Below are positions 1-8,870 of a DNA stretch of 64,000 nt, one piece after another. A program made the position numbers and the translations under genes. The notes beneath the pieces were generated by a model, which saw nothing but the letters and a program-made list of their open reading frames with translations, was not told the DNA's origin and did not search any database. Source of the DNA: Bacteroidaceae bacterium (lineage in GTDB: Bacteria; Bacteroidota; Bacteroidia; Bacteroidales; Bacteroidaceae). The DNA lies in the NCBI GenBank assembly GCA_016292045.1, contig JAEEZX010000070.1:1-64000 (forward strand), read 5' to 3'. How positions within the stretch are numbered: the stretch's first letter is position 1; every line of letters starts with the position of its first letter.

Positions 1-223
1 TCAAAGTTAGTCAAATGCAGCAATTTCTCACGGCAAAATGTCTCAAAAAACGATAAGGATGGCGGCAAAATGCACTCATCCTGCTCAAAGTTTGTTGAAA
101 ATAAAATGTGTTTTTTTGAGTGAAAATGAAGAAAAATGCGTTTATTTGTCGCGAAAACTCTGAAAAAACTGCATATAACTCGCCTCAAAAGGGCAAATAC
201 TTCTCGCGTAAGAGTTCACTAAT

Positions 224-278
224 AAGGACTCTGTAAGTACTCTGTGGGTACTCTGCAAGGACTTTGCAAGGTAGTTTG
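224..278 (+). repeat. 11-bp tandem repeat array
   Basis: Consecutive 11-mers read AAGGACTCTGT, AAGTACTCTGT, GGGTACTCTGC, AAGGACTTTGC and a degenerate AAGGTAGTTTG. The shared core is ACTCTG followed by C or T. The array ends 43 bp before the -7 element of the MscS gene. A related array in the opposite orientation lies at 36046-36078. Confidence 0.8.
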
Positions 279-321
279 AAAAAAACTCTTCACTTTTCAC
301 TCTGCACTTTTAATTTTTTTG

Positions 322-329
322 TATCTTTG
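322..329 (+). promoter_or_regulatory. Promoter -7 element (TATCTTTG)
   Basis: This matches the Bacteroidota TAnnTTTG -7 consensus. It is preceded by a T-rich stretch and lies 65 bp before the MscS start codon. Confidence 0.75.
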
Positions 330-394
330 CAACGGAAAACCCTAAAATATAGAGTAAAAAGACTATCTAATACCATACGAATTAAAGGAAAACC

Positions 395-3172
395 ATGACA
401 AAACGGAAGATATATTGTGTTCTGGCAGCCTTGTTTGTAGCAGCATTGCCAACATTCTCCGTCTTTACGGGGATGAATCTGGATATCACGCTGGCAAATC
501 TGCGGCGGGAATTAAGTCACGATTACCACCAGATCGCACAGACGCAAGAGGAGCTGAAGGCATATTACGACAAGCAGCACTATCAGATGGTGGAGATTGC
601 CAAGAAATGCAACGACCAATCGCTGATGCTGTATTCCCAGAAACAGGATTACACCTTCGATATCATTTATGCCCTGGAGCGGGTGACAAAGGAGTACGGG
701 GACTTCAACCGGAACCGCACCCCCTACGACCGCATCGTGACGAAATTGAACATCGAAATCAAGCGCTGTGCCCGATTGATAGAATCGCTCCGGCGACTCC
801 CGCCCGAGCTGACGGAAGTGGACCTGGTGCCCGACAGCCTTGCCTATCACAACGACTCGCTGGACGCCCATCTGGTGAACAACGAAAGTCTGCTGGAGCA
901 GAAGCTTTATGAACAGTCGGATATCTTCGCAGCGATAGAAGCGATGACGGATTCGCTGGCGCTCGACAGCCTTGCCGGTCTTGCCGATACGACGGGCGCC
1001 CGTCTGGCGCACAATGCCGCTCTTGCGGCCGGGCAGGAGAAAGCAGCCGAAGAATCCGCTGCAGCACAGGACACAACGAACGTGGAAAGCAATTCGCCGT
1101 TCGTCCTGAGCGAGAAAGGACAGCTGGAACGCGACTCGTGCCTCTTCTATGCTTCCCGGCTGCTGAAAATATATGCACAGACGCGCGACATCGTCATGGC
1201 CGACAGCACCTACTATATCGAGGCATGGCTCCGCATGAAGGAATCATACGACTATGCACAGGAGTACTACAAGATACTGCAGCGCAACGTGTTTGTGGAA
1301 GGTCAGACACCCTGGATACAAATCCTGATGAATCCCGCAGTATATTGGCGACAGGCCAAGATTGCGATGAAAGAGCGCTTTGTCCTGGATTTTCTTGATC
1401 AGCTGTCGACCGAAGATGAATCTACGGTCAAGGACAGCCGTATCATCAACTCGGCAACGCTGTTCTACCTGGTGATGTACATCTTGGGCTTCTACGTCCT
1501 GTGGGGCATTGCCGCGCTGATGATGATGCTTGCATACCGGTTCATAAAACCGCTGGACAGAAAAGTGGCCAAAGAACAGAAACGGTATATCGCCCTTCTC
1601 CTGGGCTGTGTCCTGTTTATGATCCTCAGCTATGAAACCACTCTCGACGACAGGGGAGTGAAGGCCATCAGTCTCATGCACACATTCATCTGGCTGCTCA
1701 TGGCCATCACGACGGCGCAACTCATCCGCCTGAAACCCAAAAAGCTCAGAAACGGCTTCCGAAACTATCTGTCCACTATTTTCACCGCCATCTTTGTCAT
1801 CAGCTGTCGCGTGCTTTTCCTGCCCAATGCTTTCCTGAACTTCATCTTCCCGCCGCTGTTGCTCTTCATGACGGTGTGGCAGCTGACAGGCAACCTGCGA
1901 CGCAGAGGGGAGTCGGACGGGCCCGACGCCGTCATCGGCTGGTGCTCGCTGGCGGTAACGGCCACAGCCATGTTCGTCAGCTGGGCCGGATATATCTTCT
2001 TTGCACTCATCATCCTGCTGTGGTGGTTTTTTCTGTTGACTGCCATCCTCACCATCGTCTCTGTGTGGCACCTGCTGCTCTGGTACAAAAGGAGCCGGCT
2101 GGACAGGCGGATGGCCGAATACAGGGCGCAGATTTCCTATTTACTGGGTGAGGCCAAGGACAACCTGTTGTTTTTCGCCACATGGCTCTACGACCTGATA
2201 CACGATGTCGTTGTCCCGCTGATGGTACTGGTGTCCTTCCCCCTGTGCATCCGATGGACGCTGAATATCTTCGAGTTCAATGATTTGTACCGTCAGATTT
2301 TCGTGGAGCCCCTCATCCGGCATCACGGAGCGGACGGATTTAGGATGTCGCTGTATGACCTGCTGCTGCTTGCGGCACTCTTCTTCGTGTTCCGCTACCT
2401 GAACGAGGCCGTTCACGCCATCTGGCAGAAGACGCAGTACGACCGTTTTCTCCGCAAGTACAACAGAAAGACCATTCGCAAAAATGAGATAAACCTCTCG
2501 TTGGGCAACAGCCTCATCAGCGTGTTCATCTGGTTTATCTACATCTACATCTTTATCATCACCCTGAGAGTGCCCACCAGTTCGCTGGGACTTATCGCAG
2601 GCGGTCTGTCTGCCGGTATCGGTATCGCACTGAAGGACATCATCAACAACTTCGTTTACGGCATCCAGCTCATGGGCGGACGCCTGAGAGTGGGCGACTG
2701 GATTGAGTGCGACGGCGTGCGCGGTGCCGTCACCGACATCAATTACCAGAGCACACAGGTGGAGACCGTAGACGGCGTCACCGTATCCTTCCTCAACTCA
2801 GACCTGTTTGCCAAGAGCTTCACGAACCTCACCAAGAGCAACTCCTACGAGCTCCTCAAACTGCATGTCAGCGTGGCATACGGAACCGATTTGCAGCGTG
2901 CGCGCGAAGTCCTCGTGGAGGCATTGCAGGTGATGCGCACAAAAGATGCCTACGGACGAGAAATCGTGGAGCCCGGCAAGGGTATATATGTGGTGTTCGG
3001 AGAGTTTGGCGACAGCGGTGTAGACATCATCGTCAAGCAATACATCCTGGCTGCCGAGCGCATCGCATATGCCGACCGCGCACCTGAAGTGATGTACAAC
3101 GCACTCAACGCCGCAGGTATCTCGATTCCGTTCCCGCAGTGCGATCTGCACATCATTTCCGATAATGACTAA
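395..3172 (+). CDS. Large MscS-family mechanosensitive channel
   Basis: A 925-residue inner-membrane protein. The C-terminal part (about 720-925) is an MscS unit: a Gly/Ala-rich pore helix containing GLIAGGLSAGIGIALKD, then the beta domain with GGRLRVGDWIECDG and a TQVETVDG turn. These features are typical of small-conductance channels that release solutes on hypo-osmotic shock. The N-terminus starts with a hydrophobic signal or membrane segment (about 5-22), followed by about 330 charged, helical, probably periplasmic residues and several membrane segments from about 350 to 700. The size resembles the extended MscK/MscM type rather than the 286-residue MscS of E. coli. It has its own promoter, and the next gene begins 25 bp after its stop. 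The family call is secure; gating and substrate are inferred. Confidence 0.93.
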   Translation: MTKRKIYCVLAALFVAALPTFSVFTGMNLDITLANLRRELSHDYHQIAQTQEELKAYYDKQHYQMVEIAKKCNDQSLMLYSQKQDYTFDIIYALERVTKEYGDFNRNRTPYDRIVTKLNIEIKRCARLIESLRRLPPELTEVDLVPDSLAYHNDSLDAHLVNNESLLEQKLYEQSDIFAAIEAMTDSLALDSLAGLADTTGARLAHNAALAAGQEKAAEESAAAQDTTNVESNSPFVLSEKGQLERDSCLFYASRLLKIYAQTRDIVMADSTYYIEAWLRMKESYDYAQEYYKILQRNVFVEGQTPWIQILMNPAVYWRQAKIAMKERFVLDFLDQLSTEDESTVKDSRIINSATLFYLVMYILGFYVLWGIAALMMMLAYRFIKPLDRKVAKEQKRYIALLLGCVLFMILSYETTLDDRGVKAISLMHTFIWLLMAITTAQLIRLKPKKLRNGFRNYLSTIFTAIFVISCRVLFLPNAFLNFIFPPLLLFMTVWQLTGNLRRRGESDGPDAVIGWCSLAVTATAMFVSWAGYIFFALIILLWWFFLLTAILTIVSVWHLLLWYKRSRLDRRMAEYRAQISYLLGEAKDNLLFFATWLYDLIHDVVVPLMVLVSFPLCIRWTLNIFEFNDLYRQIFVEPLIRHHGADGFRMSLYDLLLLAALFFVFRYLNEAVHAIWQKTQYDRFLRKYNRKTIRKNEINLSLGNSLISVFIWFIYIYIFIITLRVPTSSLGLIAGGLSAGIGIALKDIINNFVYGIQLMGGRLRVGDWIECDGVRGAVTDINYQSTQVETVDGVTVSFLNSDLFAKSFTNLTKSNSYELLKLHVSVAYGTDLQRAREVLVEALQVMRTKDAYGREIVEPGKGIYVVFGEFGDSGVDIIVKQYILAAERIAYADRAPEVMYNALNAAGISIPFPQCDLHIISDND

Positions 3173-3197
3173 ACCGTAACATAAATAATACAAATAT

Positions 3198-4835
3198 ATG
3201 AAACAGACACTGATTCTCGGCAACATCATCACAATGGATGAGAAGCGGCCGTTTGCCAAGGCTGCACTGGTGAAAAATGGCGTATTTGCCTATATCGGAA
3301 GCGCGGAAGAAGCGAAGAAACTCGCCAATAGCGACGCACAGGTGCTGGACTACGGCGAGAACTTCATCTATCCGGGCTTTATGGAGTCCCATTGTCACGG
3401 CAGCTTTGCCGGAGAGCGCTCTATCGGACAGGCAAACCTGATGGAGGGAGGACTGACCACCGACTATGCAAGGTATCGCAACATCATCAAGGCATTCATT
3501 GAGAAGAACCCGCAGCGCAATTTCTACGTGGCCGCAGGATGGGTGGAAAATGAGGAATATGTCAGCAAGGCCTATCTCGACGAGATATGCTCCGACAAGC
3601 CGCTGATTATGCAGACAAGCGGCGGACATTCCATGCTGCTCAACAGCAAGGCGATGGAATGGGCGGGCATTGATGCTGCATACGCAAAGAAATGGGGCTA
3701 TGACCTGGTACATGTGGATAAGGACGGCGAGCCCGACGGCTACATCTGTGAGGGTCCCGTGTTCGAGGTTGCTCCGAAGCTCCCCACTACCGTAAAGGAT
3801 ATCAAGGAATATCTGCTGGCCTGGCAGGAGATGGCCCTCAGAAGCGGATTCACTGCCGTGGGCGATGCCGGCGCAAATGTGCTCCACAAGGATGCTCCCC
3901 AGGCGTACTGTGAGCTTGAGAAAGAAGGCAAGCTGAAGCTGCGCACCTATGCCTATATGTACGTGACGGACAACGTAGCCGACCCCAAGGCAGAGATAGC
4001 ACACATAGCAGAGCAACGTGCAACGATGGGTGGTGAGTATTTCCACATCATAGGTGCCAAGGCTTTCCTCGACGGTGTGACTGAGGCACACACAGGATGG
4101 CAGAATCAGGACTACCTCGACCAGCCCGGCTATCACGGCAATGAGCGTTTCAACGACCACGACAAGATGGTGGAGCTGATTGTGGAGGCCGACAAGGAGG
4201 GTATGCCTGTGCACGTTCACTCCGAGGGCGGCGGTGCTACACACTATATGCTGGGCTGCATCGAGGATGCCATAAAGATTACGGGCGACAGGGATCAGCG
4301 CAACGTGCTGGCACACCTGCACTTCGTGACCGACGAGGATATACAGCGCATGGCGGCAACAGGTTCTGTTCCTGCCGTTCCGCCGCTGTGGACAGCCAAG
4401 CTCCCCGGTAATTATGAGCAGGAGGTGTCTTATGTGGGTGAGGAACTGACCAATCAGGCTTATCCTATCAAGTCGTTCTATGACGCAGGTGCCAACGTGG
4501 TGTTCCACTCCGACTATCCCGTCTCACCGATGATGGATATCAAACTCAGCATTTACACAGCTGAAAAACGCAACTACCCGAAGGAAGTGACCGGCGGCTT
4601 AACTTCTCCGCGCAATACGAAAGAAGCCATCACCCGCGAACAGTCGCTGCGTGCCATGACAATCAACGTGGCGCGTCAGTTCCGTCAGGAGCACCGTCTG
4701 GGTTCTGTCGAGTTCGGCAAGATTGCCAACATGACGGTGTTCGACTGCGATTTCCTCCACGACGACATCGAGAAGGTTGCAAAGGCTGACATCATCGCCA
4801 CCATCGTTGACGGCAAAGAAGTGTTCAAGGCATAA
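3198..4835 (+). CDS. YtcJ-like metal-dependent amidohydrolase
   Basis: A 545-residue member of the amidohydrolase superfamily (Amidohydro_3/YtcJ group). The visible metal-site pattern is HCH at 65-67, HVH at 339-341, HLH at 373-375 and HSD at 437-439, in the order expected for this TIM-barrel fold. The N-terminal (1-60) and C-terminal parts form the usual beta-sandwich, and the protein ends with the family-typical ATIVDGKEVF strand. There is no signal peptide, so it should be cytoplasmic. The substrate cannot be told from sequence; relatives act on N-substituted formamides and other amides. It lies 25 bp after the MscS gene and 49 bp before the MBL-rubredoxin gene, so the last two may be co-transcribed. 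Confidence 0.88.
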   Translation: MKQTLILGNIITMDEKRPFAKAALVKNGVFAYIGSAEEAKKLANSDAQVLDYGENFIYPGFMESHCHGSFAGERSIGQANLMEGGLTTDYARYRNIIKAFIEKNPQRNFYVAAGWVENEEYVSKAYLDEICSDKPLIMQTSGGHSMLLNSKAMEWAGIDAAYAKKWGYDLVHVDKDGEPDGYICEGPVFEVAPKLPTTVKDIKEYLLAWQEMALRSGFTAVGDAGANVLHKDAPQAYCELEKEGKLKLRTYAYMYVTDNVADPKAEIAHIAEQRATMGGEYFHIIGAKAFLDGVTEAHTGWQNQDYLDQPGYHGNERFNDHDKMVELIVEADKEGMPVHVHSEGGGATHYMLGCIEDAIKITGDRDQRNVLAHLHFVTDEDIQRMAATGSVPAVPPLWTAKLPGNYEQEVSYVGEELTNQAYPIKSFYDAGANVVFHSDYPVSPMMDIKLSIYTAEKRNYPKEVTGGLTSPRNTKEAITREQSLRAMTINVARQFRQEHRLGSVEFGKIANMTVFDCDFLHDDIEKVAKADIIATIVDGKEVFKA

Positions 4836-4884
4836 GTTAACAGAGCATCCGGATATCGTTAAATAACAAATTAATATAAGTACT

Positions 4885-5826
4885 ATGGAAATCAAGGCAG
4901 TGAAATTCCGCAGAGACGGATTCTACACCCAGCCTTTCGTGTTCGGAGGCGAGGAGGGAATGGAAAAGTTTGACAAAAGCGTGCGCTATCGCGGCAGCCT
5001 GCAGAACTATCTGATTGACACGGGCAGCGAAGTGATTCTGGTGGACACCGGTCTGCCTGCCGGATTCCCTGAGGAAGCGCCGAACGAAGATTCGCTCATC
5101 TACATCGGCAAGGACATCAGTAGCTATATGGATGCCTTCAAGGCGCTCGGATACAAGCCCGAGCAGGTGACGAAGATACTGGTTACCCACAAGCATGCTG
5201 ACCATACCGGCGAACTGAAGAGCTTCCCCAACGCTAAGATTTATGTGAACGCGGAGGAAATGGATGCCGCAGAGCTACAGGGACTCACGAACCTCGTGCC
5301 CGTCAGCTTCACCAACGGAGCATACCATAACTTCCCCGAAAGCCAGAAGATAGCAGACGGCGTCTACTACATCAAAGCCAAGGGACATACCAATGGCAAC
5401 AGCATCATCGTGGTGGAGACGGACGGTCTGTTCTACATGATTCACGGCGACATCACCTATGTGGACGAGGCGCTCTACGAGAACAAACTGTCTGTTGTCT
5501 TCGACGACCAGCCGGCAGCCCGTGAAACGCTCAACCGCGTGCGCGAATTCATACGCAATCAGCCCACCGTATATTGCGGCACACACACGCCGCAGGGCTA
5601 TGAGAGCCTGGAGACCAAACGCGTGATGGATCTGGATAATCCCGTGCCGACCGTTCTGGCCGAAGTGGATTTCTCGAAGCAGGAAACATCCGGAAAGTAT
5701 GTCTGCTCAGTGTGCGGCTACGTCTACGACCCCGCAGAGCACGACGGCGTTGCTTTCGAAGACCTGCCCGACGACTGGAAGTGCCCGCGCTGCAAACAGC
5801 CGAAGGAGAAGTTCAACCCGGCATAA
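4885..5826 (+). CDS. MBL-fold hydrolase fused to a C-terminal rubredoxin
   Basis: A 313-residue two-domain protein. Residues about 1-255 form a metallo-beta-lactamase fold. The binuclear metal motif is HKHADH (in [10 protein letters not shown]), with downstream ligands in KGHTNGN, the Asp in HGDITY and the His in CGTHTPQ. Residues 272-313 are a complete rubredoxin with CSVCGY (Cys274, Cys277) and CPRC (Cys300, Cys303). The flavodoxin domain that makes flavodiiron proteins oxygen or NO reductases is absent, and the MBL part looks more like lactonase-type hydrolases. The protein is cytoplasmic. The role of the one-electron iron centre beside a hydrolase is unknown. Its 3' end overlaps menA by 14 bp, tail to tail. 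Confidence 0.9.
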   Translation: MEIKAVKFRRDGFYTQPFVFGGEEGMEKFDKSVRYRGSLQNYLIDTGSEVILVDTGLPAGFPEEAPNEDSLIYIGKDISSYMDAFKALGYKPEQVTKILVTHKHADHTGELKSFPNAKIYVNAEEMDAAELQGLTNLVPVSFTNGAYHNFPESQKIADGVYYIKAKGHTNGNSIIVVETDGLFYMIHGDITYVDEALYENKLSVVFDDQPAARETLNRVREFIRNQPTVYCGTHTPQGYESLETKRVMDLDNPVPTVLAEVDFSKQETSGKYVCSVCGYVYDPAEHDGVAFEDLPDDWKCPRCKQPKEKFNPA

Positions 5827-6736
5827 TAGAGAGGAGGGAGACACAGAGGCCCAGGATGAGGATGTTGCGGGCGGTGTCGGCAAGGACGGAATTGAGTTCC
5901 GGCCCCTCGCTGATGCGCACCATCTTGCGATAGGTGGCGTTGTGGAGGGCGAGATAGGGGAGAAGCAGTATCGCAGAGGCTGCGAGAATATGCACGTCGC
6001 CGATATGCCACCAGTCGACGGACAGGACAACGGCAGCGACGCCCAGCAGGAAATAAAGCATCTCGGAGGCGCGGATGCCGATGAGGGTGCAGAGTGTGCG
6101 CTTGCCCACAAGGCGGTCACCGTGACGGTCGCGATAGTTGTTCACCACAAGCAGGGCGTCGGCGGCAAGTCCCATGGCGAGGCTGCGGTTCCAAAGAAGA
6201 GTGTTGTCAGAGGGTGCATCCTGCAGAAGATAAGTGCATACCACAGGTACGAGGCCGAAGAACACCACCACCATGACATCGCCCAGCGCCCAGCGCGAGA
6301 AGAAGGTGGAATAGGCCGCAAAGCCCACAAGGCAGCAGATGCCCACAAGCAGCATCAGCATAGGAGCCGAAAGGCCGAAGGGCATGGGAGAAGACAGCTG
6401 CGCCGACCACCAGAGAAGGCAGAGCCCTGTGGCAGCGGCGAGGAGCGTGACCAGGATGATGGCTGCGAGCATGGCACGTATGGAGACAAGACCGGCGGCG
6501 CAGACACGCAGAGGTCCGATGCGGGGCACATCGGTGTCGACACCCTTGCGGCAGTCCCACCAGTCGTTGAAGAGATTGGCGTTGACCTGCATGAGAAGGG
6601 CGAAGAGCAGGCACAGCAGAGCCGGAACGGGACGTATGAAGCCCGTAGCCTGATAAGCGGAGCTGAGACCCACAAGCACAGGAGCCACAGCACCCGTGAG
6701 AGTGCGCGGCCGTATGGCAAGGAGCCAGCGGTTCAC
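5813..6736 (-). CDS. menA: 1,4-dihydroxy-2-naphthoate polyprenyltransferase
   Basis: A 307-residue UbiA-superfamily integral membrane enzyme that attaches the polyprenyl tail to dihydroxynaphthoate in menaquinone synthesis. The N-terminal [10 protein letters not shown] is typical of MenA. The first Asp-rich motif is [13 protein letters not shown], the second is [17 protein letters not shown], and about eight hydrophobic segments follow. It starts at a GTG that overlaps the TGA of the upstream gene, suggesting translational coupling. Its end overlaps the convergent MBL-rubredoxin gene. Menaquinone is the expected respiratory quinone of this phylum. No other men genes are in the window. Confidence 0.94.
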   Translation of the reverse strand: MNRWLLAIRPRTLTGAVAPVLVGLSSAYQATGFIRPVPALLCLLFALLMQVNANLFNDWWDCRKGVDTDVPRIGPLRVCAAGLVSIRAMLAAIILVTLLAAATGLCLLWWSAQLSSPMPFGLSAPMLMLLVGICCLVGFAAYSTFFSRWALGDVMVVVFFGLVPVVCTYLLQDAPSDNTLLWNRSLAMGLAADALLVVNNYRDRHGDRLVGKRTLCTLIGIRASEMLYFLLGVAAVVLSVDWWHIGDVHILAASAILLLPYLALHNATYRKMVRISEGPELNSVLADTARNILILGLCVSLLSIMPG

Positions 6737-7131
6737 TTCTTCTTGCTGAGCTTGTCGTTGGAGAGAGCCAGAATCTGGCGGGCCTTCACTGCGCCCACAA
6801 TGGCCTTGAGGCTGTCGTAGTATTTGCGGCGAATCTCCAGTTCACCGGCATCCTTTTTGAACTTCGACTGCATCAGTTCCTCTGCCTGCGCTTCCGTGAG
6901 TTTTCCTTTCTCCTCGGCAACGGCGTACTTGTCCTGCACGGCGTCGTGCTTGTCCTTGTTGTCGTGGAGGGCTGCGACGAAGGCTGTGATGGTGGGTTTC
7001 ACTTTCTGGAGCGTAGCGCGGTCGAAATTCATCTGCTCGATGATGTAGGCCACACGCTGCTGCTGCTTCGACTGGGCGTAGACGGCGGTGAGGCAAAGCA
7101 GAAGGACGAAAAGGGAAATAAAGCGTTTCAT
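6733..7131 (-). CDS. Small secreted helical protein of unknown function
   Basis: A 132-residue protein. The start at 7131 is preferred because it gives a clean signal peptide (MKRFISLFVLLLCLTAVYAQ) and lies downstream of the -7 element at 7204-7211. The longer reading frame to 7251 would begin before that promoter. The mature part is charged and predicted helical (residues 20-130), with no family I can name; small periplasmic helical proteins of this sort are common in Bacteroidota. Its TGA overlaps the menA GTG, so the two form an operon. Confidence 0.75.
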   Translation of the reverse strand: MKRFISLFVLLLCLTAVYAQSKQQQRVAYIIEQMNFDRATLQKVKPTITAFVAALHDNKDKHDAVQDKYAVAEEKGKLTEAQAEELMQSKFKKDAGELEIRRKYYDSLKAIVGAVKARQILALSNDKLSKKK

Positions 7132-7203
7132 AATACGTTTGATGTGTTGTTTTACGATGTAAAAGTGCTCCGTCGGCACTGTGTGTTGTGTTGATTTGCA
7201 GTG

Positions 7204-7211
7204 CAAATGTA
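7204..7211 (-). promoter_or_regulatory. Promoter -7 element for the secreted protein-menA operon
   Basis: On the minus strand this reads TACATTTG (TAnnTTTG), 73 bp before the chosen start codon. It is divergent from the dnaB promoter. Confidence 0.65.
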
Positions 7212-7275
7212 CGAAAAAAAATAAAGAAGAAAGAAAAACTTGCTCCCTCAATCTTCAATCTTCAATTATTTTTTG

Positions 7276-7283
7276 TACTTTTG
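7276..7283 (+). promoter_or_regulatory. Promoter -7 element for dnaB
   Basis: TACTTTTG matches TAnnTTTG and lies 23 bp before the dnaB start codon. That excludes the longer reading frame that begins at 7240. Confidence 0.75.
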
Positions 7284-7305
7284 CGCGGAAAATTGTGAAA
7301 AAGGT

Positions 7306-8826
7306 ATGGCAGAGGGTCGTCGTAAGTCGCAGGTGAAGGTTGTCGAAGTGCCAACTATCGACAATCTGGGACATCGTCAGCCGCAGAACCTCGAGATGGA
7401 GGCTGTGGTGCTGGGTGCGTTGATGGTGGAGCAGGACGCTTATTTCCAAGTGGCTGAGATACTGCACCCCGAGAGCTTCTACGACAAGCGCCATCAGAAG
7501 ATATACGAAGCGATACGCGACCTGGCCGCCCGCCAGCGTCCCATCGACGTGGTGACGGTGGTGGAGGAGCTGGATGCCAAAGGGTATCTGGCCGAAGTGG
7601 GAGGGCAGCCCTATGTGGCTGGTCTCACGCTGTCGGTGAACTCCTCGGCACATATCGAGTATCACGCACAGGTGATACAGCAGAAATATCTGGCCCGCGA
7701 AATCATCACGCTGACGAGCATGCTGCAGACGGAGGCTTTCGACCCGGGAGTGGATGTGGCAGACCTGATGCAGAACGCTCAGGGACGTCTCTTCGAGCTC
7801 TCGAGGAAGAATATGCGTTCGGACTACACGCAGATAGACCCCGTCATCGACCAGGCATTCGAACTGCTGCGCAAGGCAGCGGCCAGAGAGGACGGTCTGT
7901 CGGGACTCACCAGCGGATTCGGCAAACTGGACAAGATGACAAGCGGATGGCAGAACTCCGACCTCGTCATCATTGCAGCCCGCCCGGCAATGGGTAAGAC
8001 GGCATTCGTCATCTCGATGATGGCCAAGATGGCTGTGGAGCACAAGATACCCGTGGCGATGTTCTCGCTGGAAATGTCGAACGTGCAGCTGGTGAACCGT
8101 CTCATCGTGAACATCTGCGAGATACCCGGCGAGAAGATAAAGAGCGGACAGCTGACACGCGTGGAGTGGTCGCAGCTGGACAAGCGCATCACGCTGCTGC
8201 AGGGAGCGCCCATATATATCGACGATACGCCGTCGCTGAGCGTCTTCGAACTGCGCACCAAGGCACGCCGCCTGGTGGAGGAGCACGATGTGAAGATAAT
8301 AATGATAGACTACCTGCAGCTGATGAATGCCAGCGGTATGTCGTACAACAGCCGACAGGAAGAGGTGTCGACCATCAGCCGAAGCCTCAAGCAGCTGGCA
8401 AAGGAGCTCGACATACCCATCATCGCCCTCTCGCAGCTGAACCGAGGCGTGGAGAACCGCGAGGGTATCGAGGGCAAGCGTCCGCAGCTGGCCGACCTGC
8501 GTGAGTCGGGCGCCATAGAGCAGGATGCCGATATGGTGTGCTTCATACACCGTCCGGAATACTACAAGATATACCAGGACGAGAAGGGCCGCGACCTCAG
8601 AGGTATGGCGGAAATCATCATCGCAAAACACAGAAACGGTGCCGTGGGCGATGTCCTGCTGCGCTTCGTGAAGGAGTACGCACGCTTCAGCGATTCGGAC
8701 GACGAGCGCTTCATCCCCTACGACGACGGAGGAGGACTGGTGTCCTCGTCGCTCTCGCCCGAGGAAGAGGCAGCGGCAATGGGGCAGAATCCGTTCGACT
8801 CGCTGCCGGAGAGTGTTCCATTTTAG
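7306..8826 (+). CDS. dnaB: Replicative DNA helicase DnaB
   Basis: A 506-residue hexameric helicase that unwinds DNA at the replication fork. The N-terminal DnaB domain begins at about residue 20 (NLEMEAVVLGALMVE). The RecA-like domain carries the Walker A motif ARPAMGKTAF near residues 225-234 and the Walker B motif IIMIDYLQLM near 331. It continues with SQLNRGVE, LRESGAIEQDAD and a C-terminal acidic tail. There is no intein. The start at 7306 is set by the promoter just upstream. A short 7-bp repeat array follows the stop, then pheT 44 bp later. Confidence 0.97.
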   Translation: MAEGRRKSQVKVVEVPTIDNLGHRQPQNLEMEAVVLGALMVEQDAYFQVAEILHPESFYDKRHQKIYEAIRDLAARQRPIDVVTVVEELDAKGYLAEVGGQPYVAGLTLSVNSSAHIEYHAQVIQQKYLAREIITLTSMLQTEAFDPGVDVADLMQNAQGRLFELSRKNMRSDYTQIDPVIDQAFELLRKAAAREDGLSGLTSGFGKLDKMTSGWQNSDLVIIAARPAMGKTAFVISMMAKMAVEHKIPVAMFSLEMSNVQLVNRLIVNICEIPGEKIKSGQLTRVEWSQLDKRITLLQGAPIYIDDTPSLSVFELRTKARRLVEEHDVKIIMIDYLQLMNASGMSYNSRQEEVSTISRSLKQLAKELDIPIIALSQLNRGVENREGIEGKRPQLADLRESGAIEQDADMVCFIHRPEYYKIYQDEKGRDLRGMAEIIIAKHRNGAVGDVLLRFVKEYARFSDSDDERFIPYDDGGGLVSSSLSPEEEAAAMGQNPFDSLPESVPF

Positions 8827-8854
8827 TTGAGAGTTTAGAGTTAAGAGTTAAGGC
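8827..8854 (+). repeat. 7-bp tandem repeat array between dnaB and pheT
   Basis: Four heptads read TTGAGAG, TTTAGAG, TTAAGAG and TTAAGGC, starting at the base after the dnaB stop codon. This is one of seven such arrays in the window. Confidence 0.75.
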
Positions 8855-8870
8855 AACAAAATAGATAAGC

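Larger units (their letters stand above)
1..394. other. Intergenic region upstream of the MscS gene
   Basis: This is a 394-base AT-rich stretch with no convincing gene. It holds a five-unit 11-bp tandem repeat (224-278) and a TAnnTTTG promoter element (322-329). A nonamer CGGCAAAAT occurs twice, near 32 and 62. The end of any upstream gene lies outside the window. Confidence 0.7.

Noticed and set aside
126-236. A 36-codon plus-strand reading frame starting MKKNAFIC upstream of the MscS gene.
   Set aside because: It ends inside the 11-bp repeat array, has no promoter before it and no recognisable features; likely chance.
7306-8826. Possibility of an intein in DnaB.
   Set aside because: The Walker A and B regions are contiguous and total length is normal.
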